Counted from the stretch's first letter, positions 1 to 9,239 are shown. The stretch is DNA of 24,385 nt from Thermomucor indicae-seudaticae (GCA_000787465.1 JSYX01000542.1:1-24385), one strand, 5' to 3'. A program made the numbers and translations. Notes: a model not told the origin generated them from the sequence alone.

Positions 1-142
1 GCAAAAGTCTTTTCCTCATGGGCGCAAAAAACGTATGCTTGTCGCGAATCTCCGGGAAAAATCCAGGAGGTTGACAGTGGAGTGGGTGGCTGGTTTCCGT
101 CATCGGAAAAAGACATGCTATACGTGGCTCCGCTTTAAGTTT

Positions 143-152
143 CTATATAAAA
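143..152 (+). promoter_or_regulatory. TATA-box-like sequence without a recognised gene
   Basis: TATATAAAAG is a perfect TATA consensus. It is followed about 110 nt later by a good 5' splice site and, further on, by a 3' splice site, as in a promoter plus 5' UTR intron. No protein-coding exon of convincing length follows, so this may be a relic or chance. Confidence 0.25.
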
Positions 153-196
153 GCAAGAAGCTTGTCTGAGAACTTGCACAGGTGTTTTCTCTATAA

Positions 197-230
197 CCAT
201 CCATCCATCCATCCACCCAACCATCCATCC
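197..230. repeat. CATC/CCAT simple tandem repeat
   Basis: About eight imperfect copies of CCAT with one CACCCAA interruption. It is a microsatellite with no evident function. Confidence 0.8.
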
Positions 231-1088
231 TGCTGGTGTCGTTTTGGCTTTGCGATAACGAAGGTATGTATAAGCATATTATATGGTGCACTTGCTTGTC
301 GGGGGAGGGATAATGGTGGATGTTATGGGTGAATGTACGAGAACAGTGATGATAAATGTGAAATTTCATTGAGCATCAATTGCGTCCTCCGTTTTGGAGG
401 ATCTGATGCGATGAACTTTTTACATTTCTTTATAGTCATAGTTACACTGAGTTCTCGACGAGTGTCGTGTTTCCTTTTGCTCAAAAGTGCTTTGGGAATG
501 GCTTGTCATCGGGATATGTTCTAACTCAAAATTTACAGGCAGGTAATTTCGCATCTCCGGCATGGAGAATGCCGTGCATCGAGTTGTAGTTTTGCTAGCT
601 AGCGGTTTTACAACAATAGAATAAACGCATGCTTATTAACCATTAACACTGTTACAGTTCGCTTTTACGTTTTCAAAAAGGGAAGATTGGCCGACAGCAA
701 GCCACAATTCCACTCAGTGGTCCTTTTACCACTGCACGGTTCGAAGCGCGACCTGGTGGTTTGTTCCTTGCGAGTCGTGGTTTTCCCACTCAATTACTGC
801 ATCTTGGGCAGACGCGTATCACATCGGACTCTGAGAAACAATCTGGTCTTGGGTCACAACGATGCGTTCATAACTTTATTGCTGTGCAGGCGATTTGAAT
901 GAAGAGTAGCCAGATCCAGTATCTTCGTTATTATGGTTGCCACGTCTATGCAGATTTCATTCTTACCAAGTGATCGGAATATCCCATCAACTGCAGGTGA
1001 TACTGTTGGATCCGTGCTTCTGTGCTGGTTTAAAATATCAAACCTTTGTTTAAATATAGAAAAATAACATGAACATTACTTCTAATGA

Positions 1089-1669
1089 TTATGAGTCATT
1101 TGATTGTTTTAACGATGATGACTCTTCACCGAATATTTTTCGTCGAGCCTTCATGTACTCTTTTTCGCGGTCTTCGAGCGATTTAACAGGCGGAGTCGGT
1201 ATCCTTCGTGGAGACAACCCAGCCGAAGCAGGATTCGATGGTCGTTTCAAGATTTTGATCTTTTAAATCTCTCAAAGATTAATCGCCTGTTCTCTAGGTG
1301 TCTGGTGGCAGTGTCTAGGATACCTCTGGCTTATATTCCGTTCGCACCGAATCGGTCCGTATGATGACTGGAGTTTCGTATCGATTGCTATGAAAGAGAC
1401 GAAGTTGAAAATGCGTGTTCAGTAATGGGCTTGCGAATGGGTTTTGGAACTCACGCTTCCTCCCAAATCTTTTTGTTTTGCTCTTCTTGATCCTCTGGTT
1501 TTGGTGTCTTGGGCTTAGACACAGGCTCTTTGTAGTCCAAAAGCTTTGACGCCGCATCAACAACCCATTTTCAGATTACGATCGACCTCTGAAAGGGAAA
1601 CTCGCATGTTTGGTCACTTACTCCTGCATCAGCAGCAGTCTCCCAATCGTCCCAGGGATCGTCTGCCAT
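1089..1669 (-). CDS. SZRD1: SUZ-domain protein, SZRD1-like (4 exons)
   Basis: Exons on the minus strand are 1669-1622, 1543-1455, 1387-1324 and 1259-1089. They join in phase to a 123-residue protein. The start MADDPWDDWETAADAG matches the acidic, Trp-containing N-terminus of the SZRD1 family. The middle motif KPE-IKILKRP is the SUZ domain core, and the end VKSLEDREKEYMKARRKIFG is the SUZ-C motif. SUZ domains bind RNA; SZRD1 proteins are small and poorly characterised, so a role in RNA binding or turnover is inferred from the family. Human SZRD1 is of similar size (about 150 residues). Introns are 78, 67 and 64 nt; introns 1 and 3 end in AAAG rather than CAG. Intron 1 was chosen because it is the only splice that joins the two open frames without a stop. 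Confidence 0.88.
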
Positions 1670-2443
1670 GACAAGCACTCTGGTTCTTTAATGGGACTTT
1701 GACTTAAATCTCGTAAGAACGAGGAGCAAGAGGCTTTCCCTGAAGAAAAGTGAGTATTCAGATGCCGACTAACGATTTCTCAAGGACACAGACGGCCTGA
1801 AGACAGACCGTTGATTGTATTTAGAATGCTCGGTCTGAATAAATATCTCTGAATACATCATTGAGAAGATACTCAAAAGAGTTCATTTATTTATCCATAC
1901 GCGGTGCCAACACTGACTGTTTGAAAACTAGTTTTTGAATTGTGCTTCGCACTGTTTATTGACTTCTCACGGCACCCGAGGGAGACAGTGAAAACAGATG
2001 CATTTTGGTTGGCCAAGGTGGATGATTTGCCTGTCGAAGCTACAACAATATGCCAACCATTTGATCTGTGTGTTCCTCGGCTGGACTGCATGCCATGGAA
2101 ACAAATGTATGCTGTAACCTGGACACTTTAGTCGTTCCCCGTCGAAACCCCTTGTATTTTGCAAAACTTTTAAGACTTTTTGCTTAAAAACGCACATTAT
2201 AGGCAGCGAAGGCGATTCACAGAAAGGTCACAAGTCTAGGGACTTATACCGTAATCTGGTAAATAGTCGTAAGCCGACAGTTATTGGATTAGCATAAGTT
2301 TTCATTGAAAAGATTTGTAGCATTAGCGAAAATTCATTTACGGACCACATAAACAGTCCAAGTGTTGGTATGCAGGAATGACCCAAGGGGCCATTCAGTA
2401 TATAAAGGCACCTTGTTCTGGCACATCTTGTCTCTTTAACCGA
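1670..2443. other. Intergenic stretch upstream of SZRD1-like gene with one short coding-like frame
   Basis: This holds the SZRD1-like promoter. On the plus strand a frame is open from 1925 to the stop at 2129-2131, with protein-like composition (KTDAFWLAKVDDLP, CQPFDLCVPRLDCMPWKQM). I do not recognise it and find no credible partner exons, so it may be a relic exon. Nothing else stands out. Confidence 0.35.
2399..2407 (+). promoter_or_regulatory. TATA box upstream of the small gene at 2444
   Basis: TATATAAAG is a strong TATA consensus, ending 36 nt before the ATG at 2444. That spacing fits a very short leader. It supports, but does not prove, a gene starting here. Confidence 0.4.
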
Positions 2444-3007
2444 ATGCCGAGTGGTCTCGCCCTGGCTGACAGCGATGGGGAAGCATGGGTTATAGGACAC
2501 TTGGGTTTCCCCCCCTTTGTTCTTTCAACAATCTTTGCACACTTTTATTATTTTTTATAACTTGGTCATTTTGAATCTTTTTATGTTTCGTTTTCCAGTG
2601 TCCTATATACTTGTGTGGTCCGCCAGAGCGCGGCTTCGGGCAGCACTGTCATTACGGGAAGTTACTACAGATCGGCCATCATGCCCTGTATGAAGGTTTT
2701 CCCCTATTTATTGCTTTTCTTTCTTTATTACTTTTTATCCCCCATCAACATTCGTTTTCTTCATACTTGCGCATGCTGGCCTCCCTCTCCTCCTTTAATT
2801 TAAAAAGAAAATGATAATATCTCTATCACTCTTGTAGTGATAGACTCTTTCAAACTCACTTTGCCATCCTTAGCATCTCGCGTGAACCCAGCTTTCCCGA
2901 AGGATATCAGCCCGTCATCAAGCGGATTCGACCAAGTTGCCCGAAACTTATTGGGCCATATTCGCAAGTTCCCGATTGAAATTGATCAACGAATCCCGCA
3001 GAAATGA
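2444..3007 (+). CDS. Possible small hypothetical protein (3 exons, 103 residues)
   Basis: Exons 2 and 3 (2599-2695 and 2838-3007) join in phase across a 142-nt intron with TTTTCCAG and CTTGTAG acceptors. They give 88 open codons with protein-like composition, for example CGPPERGFGQHCHYGKLL, RVNPAFPKDISPSSSGFDQ and a C-terminal RKFPIEIDQRIPQK. Exon 1 (2444-2488, starting MPSGLALADSDGEAW) is the weakest part. It needs a poor GTTATA donor, and was chosen because it keeps phase and sits just after a TATA box. I do not recognise the protein. It has no signal peptide or membrane segment. It could instead be the 3' end of a gene with other upstream exons, or a relic. Confidence 0.35.
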
Positions 3008-3399
3008 ATTATCTTGCGGTGTCCTTTCATAGAGAGCGTAAAGATGTTGCAATAGAGTGTAATTGAAAGGTGATAAAATAAAGCTTTTGTTTCTTTTTTC
3101 CTTGCATGCGCAATGAACCTACACTTGACAAGTAATGAACGGTCGCTTTCACTCGTAAACTGCGATACTCGTCGTTTTCTTGTCCTGTAGATAAACAAAG
3201 CAAAGCGATTCAGACCGATAATAGCAGAGGCGGCAGACAATTCCAAAATACGATTGCCAGCTAGTTGTAAACTGTGATCGAGGTTCGACCGTCCCAGAAT
3301 TTCAAAGACAGAATTAAGCGATCCGGTGAGCAAAGCAGCAAGTCGTGAACCGAAATGTACTCGAAGGACCAGCCGCGATTGGAAAGAAGATAATGCGAC
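2986..3399 (-). other. Unassigned open frame with coding-like composition
   Basis: On the minus strand one frame stays open for about 138 codons. The best part lies between about 3345 and 3180 and includes LAALLTGSLNSVFEILG and RILELSAASAIIGLNRF, which read like an amphipathic helical exon. A donor-like position follows near 3180. No ATG begins it, so it would have to be an internal exon or a relic. I do not recognise it, and it overlaps the last codons of the possible gene at 2444-3007 on the other strand. Confidence 0.2.
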
Positions 3400-3963
3400 T
3401 TCTTTTCAGTTGTCTCGTTTAATGAGAACTGTCCTTGTTGCGTACAAATCCCCACAGACCATTCCAGAGCCTTTAGTCATGCACAGTAAACTGTGCAGCA
3501 TCCATTGACTGTTCCATACGAGTAAAGTCTATGATCAAGAAACGCATTTTAATCCTTTTCGTCATCAAGCTCCAGCTTGATTAATTTCTCAATGGAGCCT
3601 TTTCAAATGAAGCGATCCGAGCATTTAGCTATGATTGATCGAATAGTGAAAGCTTTTGATAGAGATAGACTGACTATCCGTCTATAGAATAGTGATAATA
3701 GTAGCAAACCCGTGACCATAGTGGCTTTACGAAAAAAAAATGCATTCTGGATATACTGCCTGCAGGGACAAATATCCAAAGGCGCATTAAGTCACGAAAG
3801 TATTTCCGGGAATAAGTCGCTTTAGTAATGCAAAACCACACATTTATTTTGTTGCCTATTATAACTATTATTGAAAAGATCATGTATAATGACGGCTGGC
3901 ATGCTCCCAATATGGTAGTGTTGTCTCTTTGTTCTATGCTTAGCCGATCACGAAGAATGGTTT
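3008..3963. other. Stretch without a convincing gene
   Basis: Apart from the minus-strand open frame that enters from 2986, I see only short frames. A perfect small palindrome ATCAAGCTccAGCTTGAT lies at about 3563-3580. The rest is AT-rich with no clear signals and may be decayed repeat DNA. Confidence 0.4.
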
Positions 3964-4155
3964 TTAATACTGGATTTTTCGTTTGAATTTCGGTTCACTT
4001 CCGGCGCAGCCAACTAGGGCACGTTTGCGCTGGCTCTTAGTTAAATTTTGCGATCCTCCCATTCCTATCCACACACTTAAAAAAAGCTCTCGCGCCACGG
4101 CGAGCACAATTGCACAAAAACAAGCCCTTGGAGATTGCGTTCCTTCATCAGGCAT
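3964..4155 (-). pseudogene. Decayed repeat fragment, inverted copy of 7720-7902
   Basis: The reverse complement of this segment resembles the plus strand of 7720-7902 over about 150 nt; a shared block is CCAACTAGGGCAC. In the shared direction both encode versions of SPRAW/SPRAC..., A-V-AR-LF and a Ser-Gln-rich segment, but frame breaks differ between copies. This is what two independently decayed copies of one multicopy gene look like. The homology ends near 4165. Function unknown. Confidence 0.5.
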
Positions 4156-4830
4156 GGTTGGAGGAAGGGCTCAGTACGTCGAGTTCAAAAGCGACAATTT
4201 TCTTTCGTGACCAGTTTTACTGCTGCAGTGATACGAGGTGTCAGTTGGTCACTGGCACTGAGCTCATTTCTTTTGAGGGAACCAAATGCTGAATTTTTTG
4301 TGTCAAGAAGCGTTTTTGGCATGGACTGAGGAGCACATTAAACGCACGATGGTTCGCAATCCTGCGTCGCATGTCTGCGTTGTTGACGCAAAATGATAAG
4401 ATCAAATCCGCGTTCGGCACCGTGGGTGCGTAGGTACACACTCCTTTGTTCCATTCGTTCGCAATGTTCCCGGGAAAGGTGATCTTCATCGGCACTTACA
4501 GTATTTCAGCTGCAAAGCGCGCCAGCAAATACGACAGTTTTACAGCATCTCCTGGTCAGGGGCATGGTTACTTCCACAGCAGCATATCCGACGAACCTAA
4601 TATGGCTAGCTTCAGATTTTTGATACATCTAAGGGTTGCGCAGTGGCAATGTACAAAACGCGTCTTTCTCTCAATCTTACGCATTATACTGACATGGGGA
4701 CAAACTTGCTGCCTCGCACTTGGGCTTCCACTGACTGCAGAGAACGGGGCAATGGCCAAAAGCATATTTGATGAATCGCCGTTTACTGTGATCTATGTCC
4801 ACAAACAGCGATCCGATGGTACGTGTTGCC
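4156..4830. other. Stretch with uncertain frames, possibly repeat-derived
   Basis: The longest plus-strand frame (4446-4898, 150 codons) runs into the inverted-repeat element at 4831, lacks family resemblance, and is countered by similar open frames on the minus strand. I do not call a gene. The sequence may be decayed mobile DNA like its neighbours. Confidence 0.3.
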
Positions 4831-5560
4831 ACAGCCATCCCCCGCTTTTTATCCGCCGCGGATTTTTCTCGGCCAGAGCAGAAAAATCTGAGGGCTGAAA
4901 AAAATCGAGAAATCAGGAACCTGGAAGAACATTTAAGCGGCGATCGCAATAAGTGGCATTCCAGCGCCTTCCAGATAATAAAGGCATTTCTAGTAAATTG
5001 CTGTCATCTGCTGCAAAGATCGCTAGGAATAATCTGGAATGTAAGCTGGAGTTCCTTTGAGCAATTGATCAAATATATAAATAAAGCTGTTTTGCTCCAT
5101 TGACGTGAACTGCTTTTATTGAACACTTCATTGAAATGACTATGCCAAAGAAATATGTTAAGCGCAACGAGGGTCAGCGAGTATTATCGGTCCAGCGAAC
5201 AGTGAAGGTGCCCCATTTGACAGAACGTACAACTAGCCTAGTGCTCGAAGACAGAATTCAATATCCCGAAAGCATCAAACGAGACGTCGATATCGAAAAT
5301 GCTCAAATGCAAGTATGAAGAAAATGCTCAAACTGGCACGTCGACAAAATAAAATAAAGGATGCGAATTGCCTTAAATAAAAAGTAATAAAGCCTATATA
5401 TACGTTAACCCCCTTTTCGGGTCATTTTCCTGACGGAAAAATGAAAAAAGCGAGGAACTGAAAAATTTTTATAAGTTTTACGCGGGTTGATCTTCAAGAA
5501 AGCTGAAAAATTCAAGGACGGAAAAAAACCGGGGGTGAAAAAAAATCGGGAGATGACTGT
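4831..5560. mobile_element. Non-autonomous DNA transposon with terminal inverted repeats
   Basis: The left end (ACAGCCATCCCCCGCTTTTT...) and the reverse complement of the right end (ACAGTCATCTCCCGATTTTT...) match over roughly 42 nt with about 11 differences. The ends start with ACAG, typical of Tc1/mariner-pogo type elements, and the right end is followed by A, consistent with a decayed TA target. The ~730 bp interior has no convincing transposase; its frames at 4795-5103 and 5136-5318 are unrecognised. It is therefore best read as an old MITE-like or internally deleted element. Both strands are equally possible. Confidence 0.6.
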
Positions 5561-5574
5561 ATCGGAAAAGGAGT

Positions 5575-5720
5575 ACAGTCGCCGCGCGCTAAACCGATTC
5601 TAGCTCAACCGACATTCTCGGTATAACGATCACTTTTTGTGCTAACGGAGAATGTTAGCAGGAAAATATCGGTATTTCGCTTTAACGATGTCCGATCACT
5701 TATGAGCCGAAAATCGTTGT
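5575..5720 (+). mobile_element. Terminal region of a second Tc1/mariner-pogo-like element
   Basis: The sequence starts with ACAGTCGCCGCGCGCTAAAC and is followed by repeated short motifs of the type CTAACGGA, GGTATAACGATC and CTTTAACGATG. Such repeats are typical of the ends of pogo/Tigger-like elements. A matching inverted end was not found downstream; a GC-rich segment near 5848-5870 is a weak candidate. The element is probably truncated. Confidence 0.4.
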
Positions 5721-7057
5721 GTCGAGCCCCAATAGAAAAAGGCCAGAAAAGTTTATTTCTTAAAAACAGCTGGTAATCTCCAGCTTTTGTCGGTTGGTCG
5801 CTGTATGGCGGTCTTGCTTGTTAGCGGGATAACCGTTTGGATTTCGCGCTCGCCGCGGGAGGGAAGAGCAGTGATTTCGCGAGACACAATAAGACTTGAC
5901 ATCTTCTAATAAAGATCGAGATGCCCTTACGAGTTATAACTCGCAAATTTGGAAAATGGGCAGCCAACATCCTCTCTCTTTAATCATCGTTTTTTTGTAT
6001 GTTTCGAGCGAATCAGGGCTTATCATGTCTGCAGCAATCAAATGAGCCATTCTAATATTTGTATGCTCTTCAAAGAAAGGAACAGGTGACATATCATATC
6101 AGACCCAAAAGGGACAGCACTCAGAGTGCTAATAGGCAAGCAGAGCTGGCCCAGCACAGTGTGCCGGACACCTTACCATTTGCAAAACGCAGTCTTTACC
6201 TGTAACCTGGACTGTGTCAGCATTATTAGCTCATCATTGACCATCTTCCGTAAGAAAATATCACACTGCAACCTCCTACATATTCCCCTGATTGAAGCAA
6301 AAATTAGGCTCACCGATCCGTCTTTATATCGTTATTCCAACCTGTTAGACTTATTATATATTTTCCAAAACGAATGTTATATAGCCAGCAACACCAAAAG
6401 ATTTTCAGTAACAAGTGTGGATCCAGTTTTGCCAAGAATCACATGGAACAGACAAGTTGCATGAAACTTATGGCTAACATCATCAGACCATACAAAATGG
6501 ACGAAAACTCGTCTTTGTTTTTTGCCTCCTTTCTCTTGCTTTCTATTCCTTTTCTTAAAGGCACTTCGCCTTTCGTCGCTGCTTGTGAAAGTCATATCGC
6601 CATGTTCGAGGCGGTAAACCTCTCTGGACATCAACGCGTCGTCAAGATTGGAAGCCTTTTGAGTCTGCAATCGTGTTGGGCGGGTCTGCGAGCCTCCTTT
6701 GTTACAGCTGGGTGATCCGTCATGCGGGGCGGGTGCCGCGTCATCGTCTTTTGGCTTTGTTGCAAGCGTGCGCTGGCCGCGCGGTGTGCGGGAATACCGG
6801 TAACGACATTAACCTTCACTATCGAAATACGCATAATATTAACTCCCATCGCAATGTTGTCCGTTTAAATAACCAATAAACCAGAGAGAGTCTCAACAGG
6901 CGTTCGGCAGAGATACAATCACGGCATCCAAGAAGCAAAAAGAGAGTTCGAAGCAAACTTCTCACTGGGCGCAATATATGAGAATTAAAAGTGGCCTATA
7001 GAGATTAGGGTGGCGATCTCAAACCAGGGATCGACGGCGGTCAACTAACGTCAAACT
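5721..7057. other. Gene-poor stretch with one basic coding-like frame
   Basis: The plus-strand frames at 6126-6464 and 6374-6715 show no domain character. On the minus strand one frame is open from about 6808 to 6377 and reads as a low-complexity then basic protein: PKDDDAAPAPHDGSPS, then SREVYRLEHGDMTFTSSDER, then KKRNRKQEKGGKKQRR. It lacks a good start. It may be an exon of a dead gene. Nothing else is recognisable. Confidence 0.3.
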
Positions 7058-7126
7058 GTGCTAGATTTTGCCTTCCAGGACAGGACAAGCGCATACGTCC
7101 AGCATATACTCGTATCGGCGTCAGTC

Positions 7127-7510
7127 ATGACAACGATCGGCTACGCAAGAAAATCACAGACACCTGGAGACAGCGAGACGAGGACGCGATTACTACAGCT
7201 GATGATCCACTGTCTACAGCTGCAGGGTCATTGCACAAAAATCTTCGTGTCCCCATACTGTGGTGCCAACCAAAACTTAAATGAGCGTGACCTTACCCAA
7301 CAAGATGACGTTCTCGAGAAGCTTGAAGATTGCCATGGTACCTGTCGAGGTATTGTGTTGCCATAGAAAATAATCCTGAGACTTATCTGCAACTGCGAAA
7401 CAGATCTTCTAAAACGGCTGCGAATCAGCATGAAGCCCATAAGATTTTTAGTAATCGATTACGCAGGCTTCTCAACGAACATTGCCGGCATTGAAGACTT
7501 TGTCAGGTAA
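7127..7510 (+). pseudogene. Broken gene with serine-recombinase-like N-terminal fold
   Basis: From the ATG at 7127 the frame reads MTTIGYARKS, then a helix ETRTRLLQLMIHCLQ, then KIFVSP, then LNERDLTQQDDVLEKLE. A single TAG follows at 7364-7366. The same frame then continues with RFLVIDYAGFSTNIAGIEDF to a stop at 7508. The order GYARxS, helix, strand, N..RDL, then LV-D-..-L/F resembles the catalytic domain of small serine recombinases (resolvases), where the first-strand Ser is the nucleophile. The usual Arg pair in the DRLxR motif is replaced by DYAGFST, so activity would be doubtful even if intact. From memory, similar ORFs are multicopy in Mucorales, but I cannot verify that. Fold assignment is inference. 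Confidence 0.5.
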
Positions 7511-7529
7511 ATACCAAGCGAGCATACAG

Positions 7530-7890
7530 GAAAATTTAATACTCACGTGTGATGGTAGGGAATACACACACGCAGGTGGAAGAGACCGCTTGTTGACCAT
7601 GGTCATACTAGGGCTCTTAATGGGACGGGACAATTGGAACAAGCCCTGGGACGAGCCGTCCCTATTAAGAGCCCTTGATCATACAATGGGGATTATGGAG
7701 TACTACTCCCTGCTATGGATCAAATGTGGATCAGCCCCGTATTCTCCAAGAGCTTGGATTTGCGCAAGTTGTGTCCGCAGTGGCGCGAAGACTTTTTCAG
7801 TGTGCGAATAAGATCAGGAGAAGTGCACATATAACTAGGAGCCAGGCGCAAATGTGCCCTAGTTGGTTGCACCGAAAGTTCTTTTCGTGA
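7530..7890 (+). pseudogene. Probable downstream remnant of the same repeat-family gene
   Basis: A frame running to 7811 reads DGREYTHAGGRDRLL, GLLMGRDNWNKPWDEPSLL, RALDHTMGIMEYYSLLW and APYSPRAW. It then loses frame; homology to the copy at 3964-4155 continues in the next frame (AQVVSAVARRLFQCANKIRR) to about 7890. This frame switch marks decay. It may be the C-terminal part of the gene at 7127-7510, but no phase-correct splice joins the two. Family and function are unknown. Confidence 0.4.
7611..7674. repeat. Inverted repeat (18/19-nt arms)
   Basis: The left arm GGGCTCTTAATGGGACGG (7611-7628) pairs with CCGTCCCTATTAAGAGCCC (7656-7674), with a single bulged base and a 27-nt loop. It lies inside the coding-like frame of the repeat remnant. 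Confidence 0.75.
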
Positions 7891-7902
7891 ATGCAAATTC
7901 AA

Positions 7903-8398
7903 AGGGAAGGTCCTGTAGTATAACGTCTGCTACAGGTTACCTGCTAAAGATCTGCTCGATCCACATTCTATGTCAACCTTCGTCCAATAGTAGAGAAAAC
8001 TTCCATTAAACGTTAAGTATTATATGTGTCAATGACCAAAGCACGATCATTGTGTCATGAACCCCTCGTTGTTGTATTTGATCTATGCATTTCATAACCT
8101 CCGGACTTATAGTACCATCCGATTAGATAAAGATCTTTAGTTCCACGCCACAAACGAATCCATCTTTGAACGTCCTGCACAGGAATATCCAGAATTCATA
8201 GTGTGTCACTTCCTCACCAAGTAACCGTGCTTCATTCCGGGTAATCTCCTACGCGCAGCTTCAGGTTTCTACTGAACTCAGGGAACACGCTTCGTTCTCA
8301 GCTCCAACCGGAATAAACACGCGAAATCGTCTCATTTTCTGGGGGACTGCTTCCTAACGTTTTCTTGCTCGTAAACAGAAAGAAAAAGCATAGTAATC
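7903..8398. other. Upstream region of MGE1
   Basis: No gene is visible. This should contain the MGE1 promoter and leader. I see no clear TATA box close to the start; the leader just before the ATG is A-rich (AGAAAGAAAAAGCATAGTAATC), a favourable fungal start context. Confidence 0.5.
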
Positions 8399-9239
8399 AT
8401 GTTGTCCACGATCCGTAATGTGGCTATCAGCTCGGCTCGGCAATCAAGCAGCATCACTATGCGTTCGGCTCGATTTGCTCCATTGGCTTTGAAACGCTGC
8501 TATGCCACCGAAAAGAATGACGGCAAAGATAACGAAAAAGACGAACAGAAGGAGCAGACGGAGCAGCAGGCTGCCACAGAAGAGTCACAGCAGCAAGCAC
8601 CTACTGAGACTGAGACGAAAGTAGACCCAAGCAAGGTCTTGGCTGAAAAAGACAAGAAGATTGCAGAGCTCCAGGTGTGTGTCGACTGATACGTATTCTT
8701 GCACGAAAGAGCCAGTCGTATGTTTATATACGAGTCCGTTGTTATATATATAGGATGCTTATATCCGCTGCCTTGCTGACCAAGAAAACCTTCGTGAACG
8801 TACACGGAAAGAGATTGCCACGGCACAAGAATACGCTATCCAAAAGTTCGCCAAGGATTTACTGGACACAGTGGATATTCTGGGAATGGCTTTGGCTGCT
8901 GTGCCTGCTGAGCTGCGCACCAAGGAAGCCGCATCCAAGTCTGAATTGGCTAAGGATGCTGACAAGCTGGTCGATCAGATCTCCAACTTGTATACGGGTG
9001 TTTCAATGACAGAGGCAGAACTGGTCAAGACATTGAAACGTCATGGTGTCGAGCAGCATAATCCTGAGGGTGAAGTCTTTGATCCCAACAAACATCAAGC
9101 CCTCTTCCAGACACCTGTCCCAGACAAGCAAGCCGGTACTGTGTTTGTGGTTCAAAAGCTGGGCTATACACTCAAAGGCCGTGTCTTGCGTCCTGCCCAA
9201 GTCGGTGTAGTGGCTGAACCTCCCAGTGAATCATCATAA
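8399..9239 (+). CDS. MGE1: Mitochondrial GrpE, nucleotide exchange factor of mtHsp70 (2 exons)
   Basis: Exons 8399-8674 and 8754-9239 join in phase to 253 residues across a 79-nt intron (GTGTGT...TATATAG). GrpE/Mge1 releases ADP from mitochondrial Hsp70, driving matrix protein import and folding. Residues 1-36 are rich in Arg, Ser and Ala without acidic residues, as in a matrix targeting peptide; KRCYATEK suggests cleavage around residues 34-36. Residues 38-80 are a charged, Gln/Glu-rich linker. The long coiled-coil (LRERTRKEIATAQEYAIQKF) and the GrpE signature from FDPNKHQAL (201-209) through LGYTLKGRVLRPAQVGVV are both present. Length fits the family. It is convergent with the ADAM gene, 368 bp away. 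Confidence 0.96.

Larger units (their letters stand above)
1..1088. other. Gene-poor stretch downstream of SZRD1-like gene
   Basis: No reading frame here is convincing. Visible items are a CATC-type simple repeat (about 197-230), a TATATAAAAG box at 143-152, and a donor-like GTATGT (about 262) with an acceptor-like TTTACAG (532-538). After that acceptor a 20-codon frame opens at the ATG at 562 and stops. This could be the promoter and leader of a dead or unrecognised gene. The part next to 1089 should hold the 3' UTR of the minus-strand gene. Confidence 0.4.

Noticed and set aside
180..235. CRISPR-like or satellite array
   Set aside because: It is only a four-base simple repeat, without spacers, in eukaryotic DNA.
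720..770. Possible tRNA suggested by GGTTCGAAGC
   Set aside because: No matching acceptor, D or anticodon stems could be found around it. The same holds for GGTTCGACC near 3280.
4446..4898. 150-codon plus-strand ORF
   Set aside because: No domain character, similar open frames on the minus strand, and its end runs through the terminus of the inverted-repeat element.
5575..5875. Complete 300-bp MITE bounded by 5575 and a GC-rich segment near 5870
   Set aside because: The proposed right end matches the left end too poorly to be a terminal inverted repeat.
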